From Pieris napi (lineage: Eukaryota; Arthropoda; Insecta; Lepidoptera; Pieridae): a stretch of DNA of 64,000 nt. The position numbers and the translations under genes are program-made. The stretch spans positions 1,250,001 through 1,314,000 of the forward strand of contig NC_062236.1 in the NCBI RefSeq assembly GCF_905475465.1, in the 5' to 3' direction. Below the pieces are notes generated by a model, which worked only from the letters and a program-made list of their open reading frames with translations, searched no databases and was not told where the DNA came from. Every line of letters starts with the position of its first letter. Position 1 is the stretch's first letter. This document shows positions 42,945 to 53,547 of this stretch, piece after piece.

Positions 42945-43075
42945 CAAGGCTCAACTACGACCGCATATGGAATACCTACTGCTCGCATCTCTTGGCCAGC
43001 CCAAATACCAGTTTGTGTCTTTTGACCATATCCAGCGCCGGAGCACCGTATCCATAGATTAAATAGATGTCGAGA
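42945..43075 (+). mobile_element. CR1/Jockey-type LINE RT fragment
   Basis: CTACAAGGCTCAACTACGAC and CATATGGAATACC read LYKAQLRPHMEY, then FDHIQRRSTV, matching the YKAQIRPHMEYCSHLWAG region of the 49 kb copy. Confidence 0.75.
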
Positions 43076-43270
43076 GTTGCTGATTTGACAACGTACTTAA
43101 TTTAAAAAAAAACATATGTGTACCTACTAATGTACACGCTTTACAAGTTATATTTTTTTGGCGTAAAAAGTAAACATATTTTCAAAAATTTTATCTTTCG
43201 CCTTATTCTTTGTTTGTAGAAAAAACGACACTAAATTGTTAACTATAGCTAACTTCAGGGTGTCGGTTTT

Positions 43271-43370
43271 TTGCGACGATGTGCGCGCGCATCGTAAAAA
43301 TTTACACTCATAATATTTTCCTAACACGCCAAAAGAACTATATATAATTATATAAGTATAACTTCAAAAA
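43271..43370 (+). mobile_element. TIR family E, single end
   Basis: GCGCGCGCATCGTAAA, the TTTACACTCATAATATTTTC block, CACGCCAAAAGAACT and TATAACTTCAAAAA parallel the right end of 60539-60884. No partner end nearby. Confidence 0.55.
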
Positions 43371-43403
43371 TATCTAAATCTCGTACTAATATTCGTTTAA
43401 AAA

Positions 43404-43667
43404 AATCAAAGGCGCTACAACCTTATTAGTTCTGGGCCACAGATTTCTATATCTGTTTCATGATCATTTGTCAATCTAATAGGCAAGTACGTAATCAGCC
43501 TCCTGTGCCTGACACACGTCGTCGATTTTTTGGTGAAAGGCAACCCGGTTCACCGTTCAGATAGAAAACATAGAAATAAATTCCATTGCTGTACAGCCGG
43601 GAATCGAACCTCTGACCTCAGAGCTAAGAGTCACACGCTGAAGCCAATAGGCCAACACTGCTCTATA
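43404..43667 (-). repeat. SINE-A, near full length
   Basis: AAAGGCGCTACAACCTTATT to CAATAGGCCAACACTGCTCT; GTTTCCTCACGATG part deleted. Box B GGGAATCGAACC is slightly altered. Confidence 0.9.
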
Positions 43668-45000
43668 CGCTATTAACAATTTAAACAAAGACGTAAAAAT
43701 CCAACAAACGACTGCATTGCGAAACTCGATACAAGTAACGATAAACATCAACACGCCTTGAACGGCTATTAAGAGCAATTTGCGAACACAATCCGCTCCA
43801 GAGCGACAACATACCACTGTTATTATGTATTACGTATTAACATAACGATCCAACAATTTATTCTAAGGTAATTGACGGTCATTGGTGTTTAAAGTAGGCA
43901 TTTCGATTCATAGTGTATGGCCGCAAACATTTCCATACTAACATTACTTTCATATTATAAATTGTTTGCTTTTTAACTCTACCTTATTACTATAGAAATC
44001 GTACGTATTTGGAACTAAACTTTACGAATCTATTCAAGCTGTCAAAATTATCGAAATAATTGTGAACATAAACAGTATAGTAAATTATACTAAGTATTTT
44101 CTTTCATGGTTATTTAATTTTATTAAGTAACGAACGAACATTATTATATAATATAATTATAAGATATTATCTAAAGAAATAATTCTATTTTTAGATTAGA
44201 TCTTTCTTGGATTAGATTATTAATTATTAAGTATTATCTGATGTATCATTTAATTTGTTTATTAGCGGAAAACACACTAGTTTTAGCCTGTCGTTTAAAT
44301 TTTAATTCGAAGATTTTTTGGTAGAACATTTTGGATTATAAAAGTGTTTGTTTCCAAGTAAAATAACAAGCCCTAAATGTTGTTTCTTAAAATACATATT
44401 TCAGCAACACATTTAAGTTTCATTTATCGTATATATATAAACAGGTAAAGAACAGCTAACAACCTCCAGTTTAACGATGACTAAACAGAAATTAAACTTC
44501 AAACTTTATGTAATGGAAAAATACTGGCTACTTCATTACCTTCCTCGAGACTATAAGTCCAAGGTAATCTTTTGCATTATAAATAATTTAATTATATATA
44601 ATTACAAAACTTGAGAGTCCACAAAATACCACTATTGCACTCTTAAACATTTAAAATAAATTCAAATACTGTAACATCGCAAACTCTGTACTTAAGCCAA
44701 AAAAATGTCAAATCATTTATTTCAATTAGGCCAATTAAAGGCACCTTTGAAAGTCAAAATTACAAGTTAAAAATATTTAGTTGCCCTTCCAAAAGGTAGT
44801 TTCATATGGAGAAGAATATGCAAGAAACTCCAAGTAACTTTAAGCGATAAGGCGAAGTGAACCAGCAGTCACCAATGCCGCTTATGATTTTGTAGCTCCA
44901 TTTCCTCGGTTCTGGTCCAGATGGATATACTTGGGACAGGTTTGGGAAGACTTAGAGATGAATGTAATTTGTTGAGGAACTTGTTAGCAATTTAAAATAT
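43668..45000. other. No gene recognised
   Basis: AT-rich, repeat-poor. 44845-44960 is GC-richer and may be an old transposon coding scrap next to the MITE that follows, but no motif is clear. Confidence 0.4.
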
Positions 45001-45245
45001 TTACGGTCTGTTTCACAATGTATGGATAAAGTACCAAATAGCTATGCAACACATAAATTATTTGGAAGATAAATTGTGCTATTTGACATTCATCGGACTC
45101 ATAACTTATGATGGACTTTATGTGACGAATAGCGCTATCTGACAGTCGTGAAACGCAACAATAGTGTTTATCCTATCAATAAGTAATAAATAGCTAATTT
45201 GGAACTTATGTAGAACTTATCCGAACATTGTGAAACAGACCCTTA
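45001..45245. mobile_element. Harbinger-like MITE (TTA target duplication)
   Basis: The element at 45004-45242 has ends GGTCTGTTTCACAATGT and ACATTGTGAAACAGACC, with further imperfect pairing inside (CCAAATAGCTAT). TTA flanks both sides (45001-45003, 45243-45245). 239 bp, non-coding. Confidence 0.85.
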
Positions 45246-46420
45246 TTTATTTATAATACAATTGACATAATTAATTGAAAATGAGGGCAACTTAGCGAGC
45301 GATCTCTTCCTTAACATATTATAATTATTGTTAGGCATATATTATGCTGTAAATGAATAAATAGTGTTCTTATTTGTTCACTATTTTGTACTGTTATCGT
45401 GTGTTTAGCAGTCTTGGAGCGTGGAATTCGATTCAAACACTGGCTTATTCGTTTCACGGTCTGGTGATTCTTGTAAAAACGCACGTCACAAAGGATTTCT
45501 GTTTGGTTTCGACGCGTTTTCTGTTTGACTCAACGGCACGACCAAAATTAAACGTTTAGGGTATCTAACAAGTCATATAAAACATAAATTGTATAAAATG
45601 TATTTTTTTTGCTTATGTCAGAAGTGTGATTTTTTCAGTCTTTAATATTAAGTTGTCGTTAGTTTAATGTTTAATTTCAGTTTTTTTTTTGACTAATTAA
45701 TGTACTTACTTATGTTATCTGTTTCATATATAATTTTGTTTATGCTGTTTTAACTTTGTATATTGTCTTTTATAATTTAAATTATATATAAATAAATAAC
45801 CTTTATATAAATATTATATTCTGTTGAGGTTGAAATTTAGAAAGTGTTTTATTTTCAACCCATAGAAGTGCTTTTCCGGTCTCAGACGGAGGAAAACGCT
45901 CTTTTTTTAAAGACTTGGAGGTCGTCTCTCCTATCGTAGACACACCTTACTTCCACTCCTAAGAGATTCATTTTTTATTTCCAAAGAAACAATATGTGCT
46001 ATGAAATACGCATATTAATGCGTCCAAGATGTGAAAGCATTTATGTACTACGTCCGCATTTGTATGAAGAATCTACTCCCTGGTCTAAACAAACTCTGCC
46101 AAGCTATGACAAAACCAAACCAAATCTAATAATTTTGGTTAAATATTTTTCACTTTCCCTAATAAACTTTGCTATATTAGAAACACCTGGCATTCGTACA
46201 ATCTCCTCCCAATCAGAATTTTAAATTAATTTGCTTTGAACAATAGATTACCTTTCACAATGTTAGCCTAGGGGGTTATGTGTGTGTTAGAATCTACGCA
46301 TATTCTTCCTTCTGTGTTAGCAACTAACTCGACGAAGGAAGTGTCAATATCCTGAAAATATAGTTAAACAAGTCATTATATTTGCAGAAGGACAGAAGCC
46401 TCCAGGCGATCCCTGTCCTT
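45246..46420. other. No gene recognised
   Basis: Unique AT-rich sequence; plus frames at 45374-45559 and 45994-46224 lack motifs and splice borders. Confidence 0.4.
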
Positions 46421-46727
46421 AGTGACATGAAGATAAAATTAAAAAAAATAGTGCCGCTGCAACCTTTTTAGGTCTGGGTCTCAGATTTTTGTATTCATGA
46501 TCATTTGTCAATCTAATAGCCTCCTGTGCCTGACACAAGCCGTCAACTTTTTTGGTATAAGGCAAGCCGGTTTCCTCACGATGTTTTCCTTCACCGTACG
46601 AACGAATTTTAAATGCGCACATAGAAAGTCCATTGGTGATCGATCGGTGATCGATCCTACGACCTCAGACATGAGAGTCGCACACTGAAGACACTTGTCC
46701 AACACTGCTCGCAGTGACATGAAGATA
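46421..46727 (-). repeat. SINE-A with 15-bp target duplication
   Basis: AGTGACATGAAGATA at 46421-46435 and 46713-46727 flanks a copy of 277 bp, which fixes the SINE ends: 5' GCGAGCAGTGTTGG and a 3' A/T-rich end after GCGGCACTATTTTT. Box B region partly duplicated (GATCGATCGGTGATCGATC). Confidence 0.93.
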
Positions 46728-47142
46728 GCCTCATAATTTTCGACTCCCGCGCATCCCAAGAGGACTTGGGATACCTACTGCTTCTTTCAGCCATGGATAA
46801 TATGATGTTATGGTTAAATAGCACCCCTACAACTTAGGAGACATAATAAGTTGCCCCATTATTATTTGTGACAGACTGTGTTTAGGCATAATCGAAATCT
46901 AATATTTGCCAAACACTCCCGCGTCTGTGTATGCTCACCCTAAATACCGGCTGACAGCTGTATGTAATTACTTAACACGCAACCCTTTCGCACCTTGCGA
47001 CTATTTTAACTGAGAATCGATAATTGATTGTTGTTTAACGAGTAACGACACGTTAACTGACGCCCGGGGGTTTGTTTCACTATATTTGTTTATGTCCTCG
47101 GGCCTTTGTTCTTAAGATAATGTATGAGTAATTATTTTTGAA
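46728..47142. other. Unique sequence, no gene
   Basis: 46905-47080 is less AT-rich and repeat-free (CGATAATTGATTGTTGTTTA, CGCCCGGGGG). Possibly regulatory; no direct evidence. Confidence 0.3.
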
Positions 47143-47625
47143 GTGAAACTTCTTTAGGCGCATGACGGTAAAATTTTTACGGAACGTCACGAAGATGTGA
47201 AGCGTGTTTGTCGAAGAAAAGGCAGAGAGCGATTGAGACTGATTGAGAGAGAGTGAGAAGGGTTAATTAGCTTATAGAAATTCTATTTTTAAAATTAAAA
47301 TTTCGTAAAGAGAATATATGAAATATTAGTATTTTATATTTTATGCAAAATAATTTATTGAAATCTCAAATGACGAATTGTAAATTAAAATACCACGTGT
47401 TTTTATTATAAATAAATTAAAAAAAAGAAATAATAATTTGTAAGTATTATTTCGACACTTAATATTTTAACGACGATTATTTCTTTATTGATTTAAATTC
47501 ATTAAATTCCTAACATATCTTCTTTTTTCCCTCCCTAGAAGTCTTGAAAATCTGAATTTTTAGATTTGTATAAATATGAACAAGTTTCAAATTAGTTTGC
47601 CTAAAAAGTTTCACTTCAGACATGT
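47143..47625 (+). mobile_element. TIR element family D, copy 2
   Basis: Starts TGAAGTGAAACTTCTTTAGG and ends CCTAAAAAGTTTCACTTCA, an inverted pair of about 19 bp. The interior shares CACGAAGATGTG and AAATTTCGTAAAGAG-type blocks with 23655-24055. No coding frame. Confidence 0.8.
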
Positions 47626-47654
47626 GTACTTTGTGCGCACTTCTTTTATATCAT

Positions 47655-47795
47655 AGGAGGCTGAACTTGATGTTAAGTGATGGACACTCTCAATGCCAGG
47701 GACTCGCGAGTACGTTGCCGCCCTTTTAAGAATTGTTATGCTCTTTTCTTGAAGGACCCAAAGTCGAATTGGTTCGGAAATACTTCAGTGGGAAG
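47655..47795 (-). mobile_element. CR1/Jockey-type LINE 3' end, deleted
   Basis: GGAGGCTGAACTTGATGTTA, AGGACCCAAAGTCGAATTGG and CGGAAATACTTCAGTGGG with several small deletions. Confidence 0.85.
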
Positions 47796-48067
47796 AAATT
47801 AGCAGTAGCAGTCATTAGTGGTGGGGTTCTAACCCTAAGCTAAAAGAAGCTTTTCAGGAGAAACATAAAAGGTATAAGTGTTTTTATATAAATATACTTT
47901 TATACCTTTAAAAAACGCCTGCATATGTTCTTTGCTAAGTTGTACAGCCTCCAGGTCCAAGATTTAATCATCGACAAACCAATATTAGTTTTTTTAATTA
48001 ACGAAATAAAAACCAATGTATAAAAAGTCATACATAGGTACATAACGACCAACTAAAGATATATTTT
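47796..48067. other. No recognisable feature
   Basis: AT-rich. Confidence 0.5.
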
Positions 48068-48245
48068 TTTTATGTACAGCACAGGAGGTTGATGTTAAAT
48101 GATACCGCCGCCCATGGACACTCACATTGAAGGCTCGTAAGTGCGTTGCCAGCCTTATAAGAATCGGTACGCTATTTTATTTGCCTAAGTCGAATTGGAT
48201 TGGAAATACTTCAGGGGGCAGCTGGTTCCACATGGTAATATTATA
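48068..48245 (-). mobile_element. CR1/Jockey-type LINE 3' end
   Basis: GGAGGTTGATGTTAAATGAT, CTAAGTCGAATTGGATTGGA and GGGCAGCTGGTTCCACATGG. Confidence 0.85.
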
Positions 48246-48589
48246 TCCTACTTATATCAAAAACTTAGTTTTAAAAACCATACCATCCCATAGACACGTA
48301 CCTAACAGGAAAACAGTCGAAAAACATCAACAAAAACTGCTACAATTCAAATGAGCAATTGAAATCTATTAAGATGGATGACTAAGCCTTCCGCGAAACA
48401 CAACTCCACGGAAATCGTTCTAGAATCGAAAATTGTTGAATTCAAACTCGTACCATAAACAAATCTCGATTACAGACTAATTAATCAAACTATAAACGTT
48501 AATCTATAAGCAGAATCATGCGTCATTAATACAACCGTACCTAGGCTATATATGTATATTTATGTATTATAACAATCATACAATTTTTA
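48246..48589. other. No recognisable feature
   Basis: Unique. Confidence 0.5.
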
Positions 48590-48740
48590 ATTACCTTCAC
48601 ATCTTTGATTGTGTAATAATAATAATATAATAGAAACCTTTTATTTCAGATACTTTTACACTTGAACACATTTATTTCTCTGCTATGTAAAAAGTCCTTA
48701 ATTTGGTCTATCCACCTTCTAAATTGCCTAATCTTAATTT
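48590..48740 (-). mobile_element. RTE-type LINE 3' end
   Basis: The minus strand ends AAAAGTATCTGAAATAAAAG with an ATTATTATT tail, as at 27200. The upstream part is a decayed coding scrap (GGTGGATAGACCAAATTAAG). Confidence 0.6.
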
Positions 48741-49002
48741 TTTTTTAATAGTGTGTTCTATCTCATAAGTCTTTAGTTTCTTGCTTAATGTTATTCTTTT
48801 TTCACTAGTATAATACACAATTAGTTTATAAGCTATTCTAATATATTCCTGTATTACTAGTTAGTATATTTTCTTATGTAAGTGAATGATTTGTCATTCT
48901 TATTGTGAAATAAATATCTTAAACCTCACATGATGTAAACCGCGCCCATGAACATTCACAAATGTTCTTTAAGTATGTAGATTATATATACATACACATA
49001 TT
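48741..49002. other. No recognisable feature
   Basis: AT-rich. Confidence 0.5.
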
Positions 49003-49833
49003 TTTTTATGTAATAGGAGGCAAACGGGCAGGAGGCTCACCTGATGTTAAGTGATACCGCCGCCCATGGACACTTACAATGCCAGAAGGCTCGCAAGTGC
49101 GTTGCCGGCCTTTCAGGAATTGGTACGCTCTTTTCTTGAAGGACCCTAAGTCGAATTGGTTCGGAAATACTTCTGTGGGCAGCTGGTTCCACATAGTGGT
49201 GGTGCGCGGCAAAAACTGCCTTAGAAAACGCTCTGTTGTGGAACGACGGACGTCGAGGTGATACGGATGGTATTTTGTATTTTGCCTTGACGTCCGATGA
49301 TGAAATTCAGCTGCAGGTATTAGACCGAACAACTCCTCTGAACACTCTCCATGGTAAATGCGGTAGAAGATGCAGAGAGATCCCACATCTCTACGCAACG
49401 CCAAGGGATCAAGCCTCACTGAAAGTGACTGGTCGTCGACGATTCGAACCGCTCTTCGTTGAATACGGTCAAGTGGAAGGAGCTGGTACTGGGGAGCTCC
49501 CGCCCAGAGGTGAGAGCAGTACTCCATATGGGGCCGAATTTGAGCTTTATATAGTTGCAAGCGGTGGCCCGGAGTGAAGTACCGTCTCGCCTTGCTGAGC
49601 ACACCAAGCTTTTTGGAGGCTAATTTAGCCTTTCCTTCCAGATGACCGCGAAACTGAACGTTATTCGATATGTCAACGCCCAGTATTCCGATGCTAGCTG
49701 AGGCTTTAAGGAGAGTGTCTTCAAAGAGGGGAGTAGCGACAAAGGGAGTTTTTTTAGCGGAAAACGCGCATACTTGTGTCTTCTTGGGGTTAAATTGGAC
49801 TAGATTTAGTCTACCCCAGTCCGATAAAAATAA
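49003..49833 (-). mobile_element. CR1/Jockey-type LINE, best copy (ORF2 C-terminus)
   Basis: 5'-truncated element on the minus strand with one frame open for roughly 270 codons: DWGRLNLVQFNPKKTQVCAF at the start, ISNNVQFRGHLEGKAKLASK in the middle, YKAQIRPHMEYCSHLWAG, then RIYHGECSEELFGLIPAAEF and a C-terminus running into the terminal TCACTTAACATCAGGTGAGC and GCCTCCTATTACAT. This is the thumb and C-terminal part of a non-LTR reverse transcriptase; the catalytic YxDD block and endonuclease are missing, so it is not autonomous. The undamaged frame suggests fairly recent insertion. All shorter CR1 copies here align to its last few hundred bases. Confidence 0.9.
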
Positions 49834-50111
49834 AAGCGATAAGTTAATAACAAAAACTAATAACTTTTAATCTCCTAATTAGATTTATGTTTTTCTTGTT
49901 TGTTTTTATTTTGATTTGATTTATAATTTTTTATCAACTTTGTATGCTTGTTACAACATTAATATAAATACGATAGATTTAAGAACATAAAAACAAAGCG
50001 TTCCTGCTTTATTAACCAATAGTGAATGTATGTTTAGCTTAATATTCAAATTCATCGTTCAGTCATTCGTGAGTTAACCTGTATATCGTCTAACTTATTT
50101 TCATAAATATA
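49834..50111. other. No recognisable feature
   Basis: AT-rich. Confidence 0.5.
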
Positions 50112-50200
50112 GTGTATACTCTTTATAACGAATTTTTATTAATATATTTCATTTTTAATATTTTTATTCGTTATAGAGAGTTGCCGTTATAGGGAGAGAA
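50112..50200. repeat. Inverted repeat, Tigger-like end sequence
   Basis: CTCTTTATAACGAATTTTTA and TTTTTATTCGTTATAGAGAG form a near-palindrome. The motif resembles the left end of 55234-55494 (AACTCTTTAAAG, TTCGTTATAACGG). Confidence 0.55.
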
Positions 50201-50570
50201 GGGTAAAGGTATGGATATTGGGTTAATCCAAATAAATTTTATTATATACATTTTTACGTTAAATAGAATTTTTCGTAAAAACGAATGACGTTACAAAGAG
50301 TCTACACGGTATCTGCTGTAATTATTTTCACCCTTGATATTCAGCGTTAAACCCGAGACATATACAATACTCACTTGGATTTTATTGCCATTCGGGCATT
50401 AATATTTAATTGGCCTATTATCTTGTCGCTATTTTATAGCTTTTCTTATATGGGTAGAGAAAAAGCATTGAAATGTAAAAAGTGTATATTGCACTCCCCT
50501 TTACTTGCATACAAGTAACTTTGCTCTTTCGCAATTAACTTGACTACTAGCTTCTATTTTTTTTTAAATA
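50201..50570. other. No recognisable feature
   Basis: AT-rich. Confidence 0.5.
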
Positions 50571-50691
50571 ATCCAGTGGCACCACAATACTATTTCTTTT
50601 AGCCAGTCTTCGGTGCCTGACTCTATATGATTTTTGGGTTTAAACACATGCCGGTTTCCTCACGATGTTTTCCTTTACCATTGGAGCAAGG
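50571..50691 (-). repeat. SINE-A 3' part, decayed
   Basis: CCAGTGGCACCACAATAC, TTCGGTGCCTGACTC and CCGGTTTCCTCACGATGTTT; the head is missing. Confidence 0.75.
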
Positions 50692-51375
50692 TTTCCGAAC
50701 ACAATAATTATTGTTTAACTATGACAATTATTCTTAAATCTCACCTGAAAATACAAATGAACGGCATTTGAACTTCACTAATATCGCCTCACCAATTATA
50801 TCCTTTAATTTATATTTCTACAAGTTTTTATAATGCACAAAATAATCTGAACGTCATCCGCCATTCCATCGCGCGTCACTCCGATGTGTCGCCTACCAAC
50901 TTCCATAGACAACTTATAAAAAGGCGTCAAATTAAAATTAATAAAATGTCATTTCATTACATATATAATATCAGTAATAACTGCTTATATTCCAATGTTG
51001 ATATAGGCCCCGATTAAAGCCCCTTAACTTGAGATACCACTGTGCTGTTTTCTCAAGTTCGATATACACACATTGTTGCTTTAGACACATACCCGTTTTA
51101 GTAAAGTTATGCACTTCATCGCATCGAGAGAAACAAAACGGGTGTTTTTATTTAACGGCTCGTTATAATAATTTACTCATAAACAAGTCAGCCCGTCGCA
51201 AAATAAAACGAACCACAACATTCCCGGTTGCAAGAATTCATGAATCATGCAATAAATAAGTCATTGGAACGTCTCGCAGAATTGTAGGAAAATATTGTGT
51301 TAAATATTTATTTTACTATCGTTATTTATGATACAATGTATCATATGACAAAAAAATATCTCAAATTCTCAGTCT
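50692..51375. other. Unique sequence, no gene
   Basis: 50855-50920 is GC-richer; plus frame 51029-51259 has no motif. Confidence 0.4.
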
Positions 51376-51670
51376 GTCTAGGGCCTCGGATTTCTGAATC
51401 TGTTTGATGATCATTTATCAATCTTATAATCAAGTAGGTGATCAGTATTCTGTGCACACGCCGTCGACTTTTTGTGTCTAGGGCAAGCCGATTTCCTCAA
51501 GATGTTTTCCTTCACCGTTCGAGCGAATGTTAAATGCACACGTAGAAAGAAAGTACATTGGTGCACGGACGGTGATCGAATCCACGATCTTAGGGGTGAG
51601 AGTCGCACGCTGAAGCCACTAGGCCAACACTGCTCACTCTTTCATAACTTAGTACAAATCTGCTTTAAGA
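51376..51670 (-). repeat. SINE-A with 5' extension
   Basis: The SINE body is 51376-51636. The next about 30 bp beyond the head (plus: CTCTTTCATAACTTAGTACA) match the sequence beyond the head of the copy at 41866. The extra 5' leader is therefore shared by two SINE copies. Confidence 0.85.
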
Positions 51671-51727
51671 TTATTAAAATGGAAGCTTCCGAGCAGGATG
51701 TATTAACAATAAATTATATTTATTCGA

Positions 51728-51769
51728 TAATTATAATCGATACCAAGGTTTAGGTATCGATTATAATTA
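51728..51769. repeat. Perfect 17-bp hairpin
   Basis: TAATTATAATCGATACC and GGTATCGATTATAATTA pair perfectly around an 8-base loop AAGGTTTA. Confidence 0.9.
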
Positions 51770-52225
51770 GTTTAGAGTTAAAGTTGTCAGTTTATCGCAT
51801 TGATCGCACGGCTGACATTTTGTAAGAATAAAAAAAAAGTAAATCCCAGCATCTCAAATGATAAGCGAAAGATTTGTTAAATGTAATAAGTTTGATCTTG
51901 CTACGGTCGCAAATCGCAATCAAATAGTCTGGCGTTTTGCCAGTACAATACGACATAGTCGATGAAGACATCCTATGGGATTAGTGTTTGATAGCGCTGA
52001 TAGTAATTTACATTTAGTGAAGTTAGGTACTAGAACTTGCGACTAACTTCAGACGTCACAGCGTAGGAACTGTAATGAGTTCTTCGTAGTTTTGATTATA
52101 TTTCCTCCGATGTATATTGTTTTGAAATGGTTTTTTTAACTGTGAAAGAAAGTATGTCATCTTCATGAAAGTATGTCTACTGTCTAGGCGATTTTTTTTT
52201 AATATTTTGGATTTTCGCACCATTT
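51770..52225. other. No recognisable feature
   Basis: Unique. Confidence 0.5.
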
Positions 52226-52342
52226 AATTCGCTCGAACGGTGAAGGAATCCATGAGGAAACCGGCTTGTCTTAGACTATTGAACCAGTTACAGAAATCTG
52301 AAGTCTAGGCCTAGAAAAAGGTTGGAGCACCGCTGATTTATT
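52226..52342 (+). repeat. SINE-A 3' part
   Basis: TTCGCTCGAACGGTGAAGGA, GAGGAAACCGGCTTGTCTTA, CAGAAATCTGAAGTC and GGAGCACCGCTGATTTA on plus. Confidence 0.8.
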
Positions 52343-53547
52343 TATTTTTTGTTGAGTGTCCAATGTCTATTATCACAATAGCCACGGGTACAAAGAAAAC
52401 TCCCTTAAATTGATACGAACAATGACAGTATTATTTTTTAAATTGACTATGATTCTCAAACAACTTAATATGATTAACAGGCCATTTTGTTCAATAAGGG
52501 GTTAATATTTGGATATTGATAGTAACATTGACAAGGGTCTGGACTCTGAGCGGTCTTTGACGGCATCGGCGGTGTTCTTTACATTATAGGGCTGCCAATA
52601 CTTCACATGTATTCAACACTATTTAGACGAAAATCTTATCATTCTTTTTAGGTATATACTTCGATTCGGTATATAATTCGATTGAGTTAGAGAGCAAAGA
52701 TGCCAATTTTCTTTGTCAAATATCTCTCTCTTATTACGTATCCGTACACGGTGTATAGGTCGTCCATACTAACAACCTCATATATAAAAACTAAATTAGT
52801 GTAATTACACTTTATTTAATTTAATTAATCATTTGTCTTTATTTTTATATAGGTACTATTAAAGACATATACAGTATCGCTATGAAACTCGCTCTGCAAA
52901 CATATAAAGATGTCAATTGAGTTATATGTACAATGTACATATATGTATATATATATTTAGTAATTAATTTTTAAATTTTTATTGGCAATTAAACGTAAAT
53001 CAAAAGTCTTCATAGGAACAATAACCAATGACTGTACTTGTACATGCAAGAAAAGAACTTAATGCTCTCCGACCGAAGTTACTGATACGATACACAAATG
53101 TTCTTGTATCAACATTAAATTTGTATTCGAAGACAACCCTATTACAGACCCATATCAGTTAGGTCCCCCAGTGAATAAATAAAAGCTCAATTTGTACCAG
53201 TCACCAGTCTTGTATGAACTCTGTCGGTTCGACGTCGCTTCGGTGATCAAAGCCCAATTCGAGCTTTTGACTTGGGAAGTGTAGCTGAAATCGATTTTGA
53301 AGTATTCGGAATATCTATACGAGGGGAAATCCGCTTAACCCTTTTCATAGAGATTTTGTCTGTGTACCAGTGAAATTGACTTCATACACTTATTTGTGAT
53401 ATACATTACCAATCAGCTATAATGAAATCTAATTTTGGGGTTGCGAGACTAAAAACATATTTAAATTAACTTTAGTTTTCCCAATGAATAGGACAAAGCG
53501 TCCATTTTAGAAGCAGTTTCACAAATACTAAAAATACCTAGACTACC
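52343..53547. other. No gene recognised
   Basis: Unique, including GC-richer patches at 52540-52580 and 53205-53290 without coding signal; AT microsatellite near 52935. Confidence 0.4.

Noticed and set aside
49236..49577. 113-codon plus frame
   Set aside because: Antisense shadow of the CR1 reverse-transcriptase frame.
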